Shown in pieces: positions 31,657-39,846 of a DNA stretch of 64,000 bases. The position numbers and the translations under genes are program-made. The stretch covers positions 1 to 64,000 of the forward strand of contig NZ_BPMK01000006.1 in assembly GCF_019656455.1 (NCBI RefSeq), in the 5' to 3' direction. The notes below the pieces were generated by a model, which did not search any database, was not told the origin of the DNA, and was given only the letters and a program-made list of their open reading frames with translations. The first letter of the stretch is position 1, and each line of letters begins with the position of its first letter. The stretch comes from Noviherbaspirillum aridicola. Lineage in GTDB: Bacteria; Pseudomonadota; Gammaproteobacteria; Burkholderiales; Burkholderiaceae_D.

Positions 31657-32925
31657 TCAGTGCTTGTGCTCGCCGATCAGCGAGAGCGAGTCGAACTGGC
31701 GCTGGTTGGCATCATGCCGGCGCATGGTGACAAACATCATCCCGGCCACGAACAGGCCGAACAGCACGATCACGAAGTTGATATCGAGGTTGAGCTTGAC
31801 CATCAGCGCGTACAGCATGAGCATGGTCAGCACCGACAGGTTTTCGTTGAAATTCTGGACCGCGATCGAGTGGCCCGCGCTCATGAGCACATGGCCGCGA
31901 TGCTGCAGCAGCGCGTTCATCGGCACCACGAAATAACCGGCCAGCGCACCGATCAGCACCAGCAGCGGATAGGCCACCCAGACGCTCTTGACCAGGGTCA
32001 TCGTCATCACGATCACACCCATTGCGACACCGAGCGGCATGACGGTCAGCGCCTTGCGCAGGGGGACGAAGCGCGCTGCCGCGGTGGCGCCGACCGCCAC
32101 GCCGACCGCGAATACGCCCTGCAGGATGGCGCCCTTGTCGAGCGCCATGCCGAGCGATTTTTCCGCCCACTTGAGCACGATGAACTGGAGCGTCGCGCCC
32201 GCTCCCCAGAACAGCGTGGTGACCGCCAGCGAAATCTGTCCCAGCTTATCCTTCCACAAGGTGGTGAAACAGCCGGCGAAATCGGCGATCAGGCGTATCG
32301 GATTGCGTTCCTGGTGCGGGTAGCGCGCGCCGGTGTCAGGGATGCGCAGGTTGAAGGCGGCGGCGATCAGGTAGGTGACCGTGATGACGGTCAGCGCCGC
32401 TTCGGCCGCGGTGTCGATGCCTAGGTCGAGCATGGGGAAATCGAAGCCGAGCAGGGCGGCGGACACGCGGGAATTGACGAGGGCGCCGCCCATGACCGTA
32501 CCCAGGATGATGGAGGTGACCGTCAGCCCTTCGATCCAGCCGTTCGCCGCCACCAGTTTTTCAGGCGGCAGAAGTTCGGTCAGGATGCCGTACTTGGCGG
32601 GAGAATAAGCGGCGGCGCCGAAGCCGACGACCGCATAGGCCAGCAGGGGATGCAGGCCGGCGAACATCATCGCGCAGCCCGCGATCTTGATCAGGTTGGT
32701 GATGAACATCACCCGACCCTTGGGCAGGGAGTCGGCGAAGGCGCCGACGAAGGCGGCCAGCAGCACGTAGGACAGCACGAAGAACAGCTTGAGCAGCGGC
32801 GTCATCCATGCCGGGGAATTCATGGTTGTCAACAGAGCGATGGCCGCGATCAGCAATGCATTGTCGGCGAGCGAAGAAAAAAACTGCGCCGCCATGATGG
32901 TGTAAAACCCGCGATTCATCCGCAT
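31657..32925 (-). CDS. lplT: Lysophospholipid transporter LplT
   Basis: A 422-residue major-facilitator protein with about twelve hydrophobic segments. The start (NRGFYTIMAAQFFSSLADNALLIAAIALL) and SPAKYGILTELLPPEKLVAANGWIEGLTV are LplT signatures. It flips lysophospholipids inward across the inner membrane for reacylation. The acyltransferase partner found fused or adjacent in enterobacteria is not next to it here. ATG 32925 (or 32919) is more likely than an upstream TTG. It is divergent from alr, an order conserved in Betaproteobacteria. Confidence 0.9.
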   Translation of the reverse strand: MRMNRGFYTIMAAQFFSSLADNALLIAAIALLTTMNSPAWMTPLLKLFFVLSYVLLAAFVGAFADSLPKGRVMFITNLIKIAGCAMMFAGLHPLLAYAVVGFGAAAYSPAKYGILTELLPPEKLVAANGWIEGLTVTSIILGTVMGGALVNSRVSAALLGFDFPMLDLGIDTAAEAALTVITVTYLIAAAFNLRIPDTGARYPHQERNPIRLIADFAGCFTTLWKDKLGQISLAVTTLFWGAGATLQFIVLKWAEKSLGMALDKGAILQGVFAVGVAVGATAAARFVPLRKALTVMPLGVAMGVIVMTMTLVKSVWVAYPLLVLIGALAGYFVVPMNALLQHRGHVLMSAGHSIAVQNFNENLSVLTMLMLYALMVKLNLDINFVIVLFGLFVAGMMFVTMRRHDANQRQFDSLSLIGEHKH

Positions 32926-33076
32926 ATTGAGTCGTGCCAATCCGCTTCATCTGTTTCCGGCATGCTTTATACCATGAATCCCTGAGCCCACCGGGGATTT
33001 GCTGGGAGGGAAAGCAGGGCTGTCCGGTAAAATAACTGCTTGATTTGCTTCGTTCTTGCCAACATCCGCCACGCCC

Positions 33077-34153
33077 ATGCCCAGACCGATCACTGCCACC
33101 ATTCATCTTTCCGCACTGCGTCATAACCTCCGGGTCGCCCGGCAATGCATGCCCGCCTCGAAGGTCTGGGCGGTGGTCAAGGCCAATGCCTACGGCCACG
33201 GACTCGAGCGGGCGATGCGCGCTTTCGATGATGCCGACGGGCTGGCGATGATAGAAACCGAGGCCGCGGCCAGGCTGCGCGAACTGGGCTGGCAAAAGCG
33301 CCTTCTGCTGCTCGAAGGCTTTTTCGACGCGTCCGACCTGCCGCTGCTGTCCCGGCTGAAGATCGATACGGCCGTGCATTGCGATGAACAGATCGACATG
33401 CTGGCGCGCGCCGAGCCCGGCATGAAGGTCGACGTTCACCTGAAGATGAACAGCGGCATGAACAGGCTCGGCTTCACGCCCGCCGCATTCCGGGGCGCAT
33501 GGGAGCGCCTGCGCGCGCTGCCCGCGGTCGGCAACATCACGCTGATGACGCACTTCGCCAATGCCGACGACGTGCTCAACCCCGGTCTGCCGCTGCGTGA
33601 ACAGCTGTCGCGTTTTGCCGCGGGCACTGAGGGCCTGCCGGGCGAGCGGTCGCTGTCGAATTCCGCCGCCGTGCTGGCCTGCCGCGAACTGGCGTCGCAC
33701 TGGGTCCGCCCCGGCATCATGCTCTACGGCGCCACGCCCGGCGGGCGGAGCGCGCGCGAATACGGGCTGGAGCCGGCCATGACGCTGGAGAGCGAAATCA
33801 TCGGCGTGCAGCAGGTGGCCGCAGGCGAGAGCATCGGTTACGGCAGCCGCTTCACCGCGACTGCGCCGATGACGGTGGGCGTGGTTGCCTGCGGCTATGC
33901 CGACGGATATCCGCGCCATGCGCCGGCCGGCACCCCGGTCATCGTGGACGGCGTGCGTACCGTGATTGCCGGCCGCGTGTCGATGGACATGATCACGGTC
34001 GACCTGACGCCCGTGCCGCAGGCGCGTGTCGGCAGCAGGGTGGAGCTGTGGGGGCGGTCGCTGCCGATCGACGAGGTGGCCGGTGCCGCCGGAACGATCG
34101 GTTATGAACTGATGTGCGCGGTCGCGCCCCGGGTACGGATGGCGGAAGACTGA
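33077..34153 (+). CDS. alr: Alanine racemase
   Basis: A 358-residue PLP enzyme. [14 protein letters not shown] carries the PLP lysine, [10 protein letters not shown] and GIMLYGATP lie in the barrel, and [12 protein letters not shown] contains the catalytic tyrosine. [16 protein letters not shown] and [13 protein letters not shown] are the C-terminal signatures. It makes D-alanine for peptidoglycan. ATG 33077 starts [16 protein letters not shown], the usual beginning; an in-frame TTG upstream is unlikely. A TAAAAT hexamer at 33028-33033 may be its -10. The gene is followed 25 bases later by radA. Confidence 0.95.
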   Translation: MPRPITATIHLSALRHNLRVARQCMPASKVWAVVKANAYGHGLERAMRAFDDADGLAMIETEAAARLRELGWQKRLLLLEGFFDASDLPLLSRLKIDTAVHCDEQIDMLARAEPGMKVDVHLKMNSGMNRLGFTPAAFRGAWERLRALPAVGNITLMTHFANADDVLNPGLPLREQLSRFAAGTEGLPGERSLSNSAAVLACRELASHWVRPGIMLYGATPGGRSAREYGLEPAMTLESEIIGVQQVAAGESIGYGSRFTATAPMTVGVVACGYADGYPRHAPAGTPVIVDGVRTVIAGRVSMDMITVDLTPVPQARVGSRVELWGRSLPIDEVAGAAGTIGYELMCAVAPRVRMAED

Positions 34154-34178
34154 ATCAAGCGAAAAGGATGGCGGCTGA

Positions 34179-35549
34179 ATGGCCAAGCAGAAGACGAACT
34201 ACTCCTGCACCGAGTGCGGTGGCGTGACCAGCAAGTGGGCCGGCCAGTGCCCGTCGTGCGGGCAGTGGAACACACTGGTGGAGACGCTGGTGGAGGCGGC
34301 CGGCAACCGTTTCTCGGGGCAGCACCAGGGGCTGGCCCAGACCTCGCCGGTGCTGAGCCTGGCCGACATCGAGGCGATCGATGTGCCGCGCTTTGGCACC
34401 GGCATCGATGAATTCGATCGCGTGCTCGGCGGCGGGCTGGTCGGCGGCGGCGTCGTGCTGATCGGCGGCGATCCCGGCATCGGCAAGTCGACGCTGCTGC
34501 TGCAGGCCCTGGCCAATATCTCCCGCGTCAAGAAAACCCTCTACGTCAGCGGCGAGGAATCGGGCTCGCAGATCGCGCTGCGCGCGAAGCGCCTCGCGAT
34601 CGACGCCAGGGAGTTGCAGCTGCAGGCCGAAATCCAGCTCGAGAAAATCCTCAACACGCTGGCGGAGCACAAGCCGCAGGTGGCGGTCATCGACTCCATC
34701 CAGACCATCTATTCGGATGCGCTGACCTCGGCTCCCGGGTCCGTGGCGCAGGTGCGCGAATGCGCCGCCCAGCTCACGCGTGTCGCCAAGCAGTCCGGCA
34801 TCACCATCATCATGGTCGGTCATGTGACCAAGGAAGGCGCGCTCGCCGGGCCGCGCGTGCTCGAGCACATCGTCGACACCGTGCTTTATTTCGAAGGCGA
34901 TACCCATTCCAGCTTCCGCCTGGTGCGTGCATTCAAGAATCGTTTCGGGGCGGTCAACGAGCTGGGCGTATTCGCGATGACCGAAAAGGGACTCAAGGGC
35001 GTCTCCAATCCGTCCGCGCTATTCCTGTCCCAGCACGACAACCAGGTGCCGGGTTCCTGCGTGATGGTGACGCAGGAAGGCACGCGCCCCCTGCTGGTGG
35101 AAATCCAGGCGCTGGTCGATACCTCGCATGTGCCGAATGCCCGCCGGCTCTCGGTCGGCCTGGAGCAGAACCGGCTGGCCATGCTGCTCGCCGTCCTGCA
35201 CCGGCACGCCGCGATCGCGGCCTTCGACCAGGATGTTTTCATCAATGCGGTGGGCGGCGTGAAGATCACCGAACCCGCTGCCGACCTCGCCGTGCTGCTC
35301 GCGATCCACTCGTCGATGCGCAACCGGCCGCTGCCGCGCGGGCTGGTGGTGTTCGGGGAAGTCGGCCTGGCGGGCGAGATCCGCCCGGCGCCGCGCGGAC
35401 AGGAGCGCCTGCGGGAAGCGGCCAAGCTCGGTTTTTCGATGGCACTGATTCCGAAGTCGAATGCGCCGAAGCAGCAGATCGAGGGGCTGAAAGTGATCGA
35501 TGTCGAGCGTATCGACGAAGCCCTCAACCGGGTGCGCGACGTCGACTGA
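34179..35549 (+). CDS. radA: DNA repair protein RadA (Sms)
   Basis: A 456-residue protein with all RadA parts: a zinc finger (CTECGGVTSKWAGQCPSCGQW), a RecA-like ATPase with Walker A GGDPGIGKSTLLLQ, the RadA-specific AFKNRFGAVNELGVF, and a C-terminal Lon-protease-like domain (INAVGGVKITEPAADLAVLLAIHSS; RGLVVFGEVGLAGEIRPAPRGQERLREA). It processes recombination intermediates by driving branch migration. The alr-radA order is common in this group. Confidence 0.95.
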   Translation: MAKQKTNYSCTECGGVTSKWAGQCPSCGQWNTLVETLVEAAGNRFSGQHQGLAQTSPVLSLADIEAIDVPRFGTGIDEFDRVLGGGLVGGGVVLIGGDPGIGKSTLLLQALANISRVKKTLYVSGEESGSQIALRAKRLAIDARELQLQAEIQLEKILNTLAEHKPQVAVIDSIQTIYSDALTSAPGSVAQVRECAAQLTRVAKQSGITIIMVGHVTKEGALAGPRVLEHIVDTVLYFEGDTHSSFRLVRAFKNRFGAVNELGVFAMTEKGLKGVSNPSALFLSQHDNQVPGSCVMVTQEGTRPLLVEIQALVDTSHVPNARRLSVGLEQNRLAMLLAVLHRHAAIAAFDQDVFINAVGGVKITEPAADLAVLLAIHSSMRNRPLPRGLVVFGEVGLAGEIRPAPRGQERLREAAKLGFSMALIPKSNAPKQQIEGLKVIDVERIDEALNRVRDVD

Positions 35550-35564
35550 CCGGCGCGCTGTTTG

Positions 35565-36872
35565 CTAAAGCAGCGCGGCGGCCGCCAGCCCGCTGCGTAC
35601 CGCGCCTTCCAGCGTGGCTGGATAGTCGCCCGTCGTATGGTCGCCTGCCAGCAGCAGGCCGGGTAGGCCGGTGTCGTTCGGCAGGCGCGCCAGATCCGGG
35701 CGGCAGGCGAAGGTCGCGCGTTTTTCGCTGACGACTTTCGACCAGTGCGGATGCTCCAGCACAGGCATGCCGAAGGATTGCGCGAGCTGGCTCGCGATCG
35801 CCGCGGCCAGCGCCTCATGTCCCTGCGCGATCGCCTCGGACGAGGCGCTGACGACCACCGCCAGCAGACCGCGCTGCCGCTCATCCAGCATGCCCCGGTC
35901 GAACACGAACTGCCCCCAGTGCGCCCGCGCGCCGTCGTCCACCAGCGCGAACATCGGATGGCCGAGGCTGCAGTCGTCCCCGTAGCGGAGATAGCAGGTG
36001 GTGATCGGCTCGTACTGCATCGCCGCCAGCGGAGCCGTGTCGATCAGGCCTTCCAGCAGGCCGGCCGCATGATGCGGCGCGGTGGCGACGATCACATCGT
36101 CGAAAGCCGCGTCAGGCCCGGCGGCGGAGGACAGCAGCCAGGCATCGCCGGACCGGCGCAGCCGCTTGATGGCCGAGCCGAGCCGGACCTCGCCGCCGTG
36201 ACGCGCGATGTAATCTGCGGCCGCCGCCGGGAAGAGGGCGCCGAGATCCGCGCGCGGCACCAGCATGTCCGAGGCGCTGCGCCTGCTTGCACCGAGACTG
36301 TCGCGCAGCACGTTCAGGAAAACCTGCGCCGAGGCCCGCTCCGGCGGCGTGTTGAGTGCGGCGATGCACAGCGGACGCCACATCAGGGTGACCAGCCGTT
36401 CGGTCTGGTCGAAGCGGTCGAGCAGTTCGCTCACGCTGCCGTCCCGGTCCTGGCGCCAGCCCATCCAGCGCGCCGCCGAGGTGAATCGTGCGAGCGCGAG
36501 CTTGTCGCCCGCGGCGAGGCCGCGGGCGGACAGCAGGCTGGCCAGCATGTGGAACGGCGCGGGCAGGCGCCAGGTGACGAAATCCATGCCGCCGGCGTGC
36601 GGCGCATAGCGCATCTGAAGCGGCAGTCGCAGCAGCGCCTGGCCGGGATCGACGCCGACTTCCCGCATCAGCCGCAGCGTCTCCGTGTAGGCGCCGAGCA
36701 GAATGTGCTGGCCATTGTCGAGCGCCATGCCGTCCAGGTTCACCTGGCGCGCGCGTCCGCCCAGCGCGCGCGACGCTTCGAACAGCGTGACCCGCGCGTC
36801 GCCGCGCCTGCAGAGTGCCACCGCCGCCGCGCAGCCGGCCCAGCCGCCCCCGATGACCGCGATCCGGCGCAT
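35565..36872 (-). CDS. hpnE: Hydroxysqualene dehydroxylase HpnE
   Basis: A 435-residue FAD oxidoreductase. It starts MRRIAVIGGGWAGCAAAVAL (Rossmann FAD motif), with ASRALGGRARQVNLDGMALDNGQHILLGAY and LMWRPLCIAALNTPPERASAQVFLNVLRDSL, and a C-terminal FAD segment (LLLAGDHTTGDYPATLEGAVRSG). It reduces hydroxysqualene to squalene. Its start overlaps the hpnD stop by one base, placing it last in an hpnC-hpnD-hpnE run. It converges with radA, 15 bases apart. Confidence 0.93.
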   Translation of the reverse strand: MRRIAVIGGGWAGCAAAVALCRRGDARVTLFEASRALGGRARQVNLDGMALDNGQHILLGAYTETLRLMREVGVDPGQALLRLPLQMRYAPHAGGMDFVTWRLPAPFHMLASLLSARGLAAGDKLALARFTSAARWMGWRQDRDGSVSELLDRFDQTERLVTLMWRPLCIAALNTPPERASAQVFLNVLRDSLGASRRSASDMLVPRADLGALFPAAAADYIARHGGEVRLGSAIKRLRRSGDAWLLSSAAGPDAAFDDVIVATAPHHAAGLLEGLIDTAPLAAMQYEPITTCYLRYGDDCSLGHPMFALVDDGARAHWGQFVFDRGMLDERQRGLLAVVVSASSEAIAQGHEALAAAIASQLAQSFGMPVLEHPHWSKVVSEKRATFACRPDLARLPNDTGLPGLLLAGDHTTGDYPATLEGAVRSGLAAAALL

Positions 36873-37705
36873 CAGCCGAACACGTAGGTCTTCCAGGCCA
36901 GCCAGAGCTTGCGTATCGGCGTCAGCGAGACCTTGCGTTCGAGCACGTGGAAACCGTCATGCTCGATCTCGTCGAGCAGGGCGCGATAGATGGCGGCCAT
37001 CATCAGCCCCGGCCGTTGGGCGCGGCGGTCTTCCCGGGGCAGCAGGGCGAAAGCTTCCGCATAGAGCGAGCGTGCGCGCTCGGCCTGGAAGCGCATGAGC
37101 TTCTCGAAGTTCTCGCTGTGCCGGGCATTGAGGATGTCGGCGGCGGTCACGTTGAACTGCTGTAGTTCGTTGACCGGCAGGTAGATGCGGCCCTTGCGCG
37201 CATCCTCGCCGACGTCGCGGATGATATTGGTGAGCTGAAACGCCAGCCCGAGCTTCTCGGCATATTGCAGGGTCTCGGGACGGCTGGCGCCGAAGATGCT
37301 CGCCGACAGGATGCCGACCACGCTCGCCACATGCCAGCAGTAGCGCTTCAGGCCTGGGAAGTCGAGATAGCGGGTCTGGTCGAGGTCCATCTCCATGCCG
37401 TCGATGATCGCCTGCAAATGCTGCTCCTGCAGCGAGTAGGCGGCAAGGTGGGGGTGCAGCGCCTGCGTGACGGGATGCGACGGCGTGCCGGCGGCCATCG
37501 CATGGATTTCCTTGCGCCACCAGGCGAGCTTGTTGCGGGCAACCGTGACGTCGGTGCATTCGTCGACGGTATCGTCCACCTCCCGGCAGAATGCGTAGAG
37601 CGCGGTAATCGCGCGCCGCCGTTCCGCCGGCAGGAACAGGAAGCTGTAATAGAAACTCGAGCCGCTTTGTACGGCTTTCTGCTGGCAGTATTCGTCCGGC
37701 GACAT
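36872..37705 (-). CDS. hpnD: Presqualene diphosphate synthase HpnD
   Basis: A 277-residue squalene/phytoene-synthase-family enzyme. The two Asp-rich motifs are REVDDTVDE and NIIRDVGEDARKGRIYLP. It begins SPDEYCQQKAVQSGSSFYYSFLFLPAERRRAI, typical of HpnD. It condenses two farnesyl diphosphates to presqualene diphosphate. It follows hpnC after 35 bases and overlaps hpnE by one base, so the three are one operon. Confidence 0.94.
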   Translation of the reverse strand: MSPDEYCQQKAVQSGSSFYYSFLFLPAERRRAITALYAFCREVDDTVDECTDVTVARNKLAWWRKEIHAMAAGTPSHPVTQALHPHLAAYSLQEQHLQAIIDGMEMDLDQTRYLDFPGLKRYCWHVASVVGILSASIFGASRPETLQYAEKLGLAFQLTNIIRDVGEDARKGRIYLPVNELQQFNVTAADILNARHSENFEKLMRFQAERARSLYAEAFALLPREDRRAQRPGLMMAAIYRALLDEIEHDGFHVLERKVSLTPIRKLWLAWKTYVFG

Positions 37706-37740
37706 GTAGGCGGGGGATGGCTGTATATAAACCCGCTATC

Positions 37741-38583
37741 CTAGCCGAGTTGGGTGCTGCGCGACAAACCCATTTTCATTCGGAGCGCGCGCCAGCCGAT
37801 CAGCAGCCAGTCCCAGGCGCCGAGCCGGGGACGGCGCCGGAAGACGTCATGACCGGCCGCTTCGATCCGCTCCAGAATGCGCAGTCCGCCCTGAATCACC
37901 ATCCGCAGTTCCCATCCGATCCGCCCCCGCACACGCAGGGGTAGGTCCGCGCCGGACAGCATCAGCGCCCGCGCGCGCGCCACCTCGAAGCGCATCAGCG
38001 ACTGCCATGCCGCATTGCAGTCGCCGCGCGCAATGCAATCCTCGCTCACGCCAAAGCGTGCCATGTCTTCCTGCGGCAGGTAGATCCGGCCCTTCTCCCA
38101 ATCGACCGCCACGTCCTGCCAGAAATTGATCAGCTGCAGCGCGGTGCAGATCGCGTCGGCGTCGCGCAGGTTGCGGGCGTCCGCTTGCTCGTAAAGATGC
38201 AGCATCAGGCGGCCGACCGGGTTGGCTGAACGATTGCAGTAGTCGAGCAGTTCGGCGTGAGTGCGGTAGCGCTTGGTCACGACGTCCTGGCGGAAGGCGG
38301 ACAGCAAGTCCCGCAGCGGTTGCAGCGGCAGGTCGTATTCCCGAATCGCGCGGGCCAGCGCGCCGAAGGGCGGGGCGGCGTCGGGCGTACCGGCGGCGAT
38401 GCGGTCGAGCGCGGTTTCGTAGCGGTCCAGTTCGCGCAGCCGCTCCTCCGGCGTGGCATCGCCTTCGTCGGCAATGTCGTCCGCGCCGCGGGCAAAAGCG
38501 TAGACCGCCTCGACCGGCGGCCTCAGGCGAGCCGGCAGCAGCAGGGACGCCACCGGAAAATTCTCATAGTGTTCGACAGGCAT
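37741..38583 (-). CDS. hpnC: Hydroxysqualene synthase HpnC
   Basis: A 280-residue member of the same family as HpnD. MPVEHYENFPVASLLLPARLRPPVEAVYAFARGADDIADEGD gives the first Asp motif, and INFWQDVAVDWEKGRIYLP the second. It converts presqualene diphosphate to hydroxysqualene. It heads the hpnCDE operon. No squalene-hopene cyclase is in the window, so the hopanoid-forming step must be encoded elsewhere. It is divergent from the RND efflux genes, whose candidate operator lies in the shared gap. Confidence 0.94.
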   Translation of the reverse strand: MPVEHYENFPVASLLLPARLRPPVEAVYAFARGADDIADEGDATPEERLRELDRYETALDRIAAGTPDAAPPFGALARAIREYDLPLQPLRDLLSAFRQDVVTKRYRTHAELLDYCNRSANPVGRLMLHLYEQADARNLRDADAICTALQLINFWQDVAVDWEKGRIYLPQEDMARFGVSEDCIARGDCNAAWQSLMRFEVARARALMLSGADLPLRVRGRIGWELRMVIQGGLRILERIEAAGHDVFRRRPRLGAWDWLLIGWRALRMKMGLSRSTQLG

Positions 38584-38590
38584 TTCTTTA

Positions 38591-38654
38591 ACTGACTAAA
38601 AAGTCATATGCAAAACGGGAAGCCCTGCTTATAATTACTAACCCTTGAGTCAGT
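38591..38654. promoter_or_regulatory. Promoter and palindromic operator of the RND efflux operon
   Basis: TGACT-AAAA-AGTCA is a 5-4-5 palindrome at 38593-38606, inside the longer ACTGACT at 38591; AGTCAGT appears again at 38648-38654. Between them TATAAT at 38630-38635 is an exact -10. The arrangement resembles a TetR-family operator overlapping an efflux promoter. No TetR gene is present in the window. hpnC starts eight bases to the left, so a bound repressor could also affect it. Confidence 0.5.
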
Positions 38655-38715
38655 AATGTTTGCCGCGGGCGACAGCATGGCGGCAAGCGCGAGCCCGCAT
38701 AGTAAAGGAAAAAAA

Positions 38716-39846
38716 GTGGCCTCCCCGAATCCCCGCAATTCGTCCCGCAGTCCCCGCGCGCGTCTGTCCCTGATCGTGCTTGCCGGAGCCCTGGCGCTGT
38801 CGGCCTGCAGCAAGCAGGTGGAAAAGGCCGAGGATATCCGGCCGGTGCGGGTCGTCCGGGTTGCCACGGGCAGCGTGGCCGGCGGCAGCGAATTCTCGGG
38901 CGAAGTCCGGGCCAGGGTGGAATCGCGCCTCGGGTTCCGGGTCGGCGGCAAGATCACGGAGCGAAAGGTCGACGTTGGCGCCTCGGTGCGGCGCGGCCAG
39001 GTGCTGATGCAGCTCGACCCGCGCGACCTGCAGCTCGCGCAGGCCCAGGCGAATGCCGGGCTCAAGGCCGCCGAAAGCAACCGCGATCTCGCGCGCGCCG
39101 AACTCAAGCGCTACCAGGAGCTGCGCGAGAAGAACTTCGTCAGCCAGGCGGTCCTCGACAGCAAGGAGACCGCCTTCCGTTCGGCCCAGGCGAGCTATGA
39201 CCAGGCCCTGGCCGCCTTCCGCAACCAATCCAACCAGGCCGGCTATGCCGTGCTCGTGGCCGACGCCGACGGCGTGGTGACGGGCGTCGATGCCGAGGTG
39301 GGCCAGGTGGTCGCGGCCGGCACGCCCGTCGTGCGCGTCGCCCAGCTCGGCGAAAAGGAAGTCGTGATCGGCATTCCCGAGGACCAGGTCGACGCACTGC
39401 GCAAGGCGACGAACATCTCCATCCGCACCTGGGCGCAGCCCGACCGCAGCTTCGACGGCAAGCTCCGCGAACTCTCGCCGGTCGCCGATCCGGCCACCCG
39501 CACCTATGCCGCGCGCATTGCCATCCCGGGCGCGACCGACGACATCCGTCTCGGCATGACCGCCTATGTCAGCTTCCAGTCCGCGTCGGCCGACAACGCG
39601 ATCCGCTTGCCGCTGACCGCGCTCCACCAGGACAAGTCCGGCACCAGCGTCTGGGTGGTCGAAAACGGCACGGTCAGACAGGTCCCGGTGCAGGTGTCCG
39701 GCACCGCCGGCAATGAAGTCCTGGTATCCGGCGGACTGAGCGCGGGACAAACCGTGGTCACCGCCGGCGTCAATCAGCTGCGGCCCGGCCAGAAGGTGAA
39801 GCTGCTGGGCGAAGAGTCGGTCGCCGCCAACGGAGCGGCCAAATGA
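38716..39846 (+). CDS. RND efflux periplasmic adaptor (membrane fusion protein)
   Basis: A 376-residue lipoprotein of the HlyD/AcrA type. The leader RARLSLIVLAGALALSACSKQ has a lipobox. A lipoyl/barrel-sandwich half follows (VESRLGFRVGGKITERKVDVGASVRRGQVLMQLDPRDLQLAQAQANAGL), an alpha-hairpin (coiled coil, about 85-140), then the second barrel part (GYAVLVADADGVVTGVDAEVGQVVAAGTPVVRVA) and the beta-barrel/proximal domain. It links an inner-membrane RND pump to an outer-membrane channel. The start is probably GTG 38716 because AAAGGA lies ideally before it; upstream ATGs at 38656 and 38677 are in frame. The stop overlaps the pump start. Confidence 0.88.
   Translation: MASPNPRNSSRSPRARLSLIVLAGALALSACSKQVEKAEDIRPVRVVRVATGSVAGGSEFSGEVRARVESRLGFRVGGKITERKVDVGASVRRGQVLMQLDPRDLQLAQAQANAGLKAAESNRDLARAELKRYQELREKNFVSQAVLDSKETAFRSAQASYDQALAAFRNQSNQAGYAVLVADADGVVTGVDAEVGQVVAAGTPVVRVAQLGEKEVVIGIPEDQVDALRKATNISIRTWAQPDRSFDGKLRELSPVADPATRTYAARIAIPGATDDIRLGMTAYVSFQSASADNAIRLPLTALHQDKSGTSVWVVENGTVRQVPVQVSGTAGNEVLVSGGLSAGQTVVTAGVNQLRPGQKVKLLGEESVAANGAAK

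Noticed and set aside
38656-38715. ATG 38656 or 38677 as the start of the RND adaptor
   Set aside because: They are in frame but lack a ribosome-binding site and lengthen the leader; GTG 38716 has AAAGGA at good spacing. Not fully excluded.
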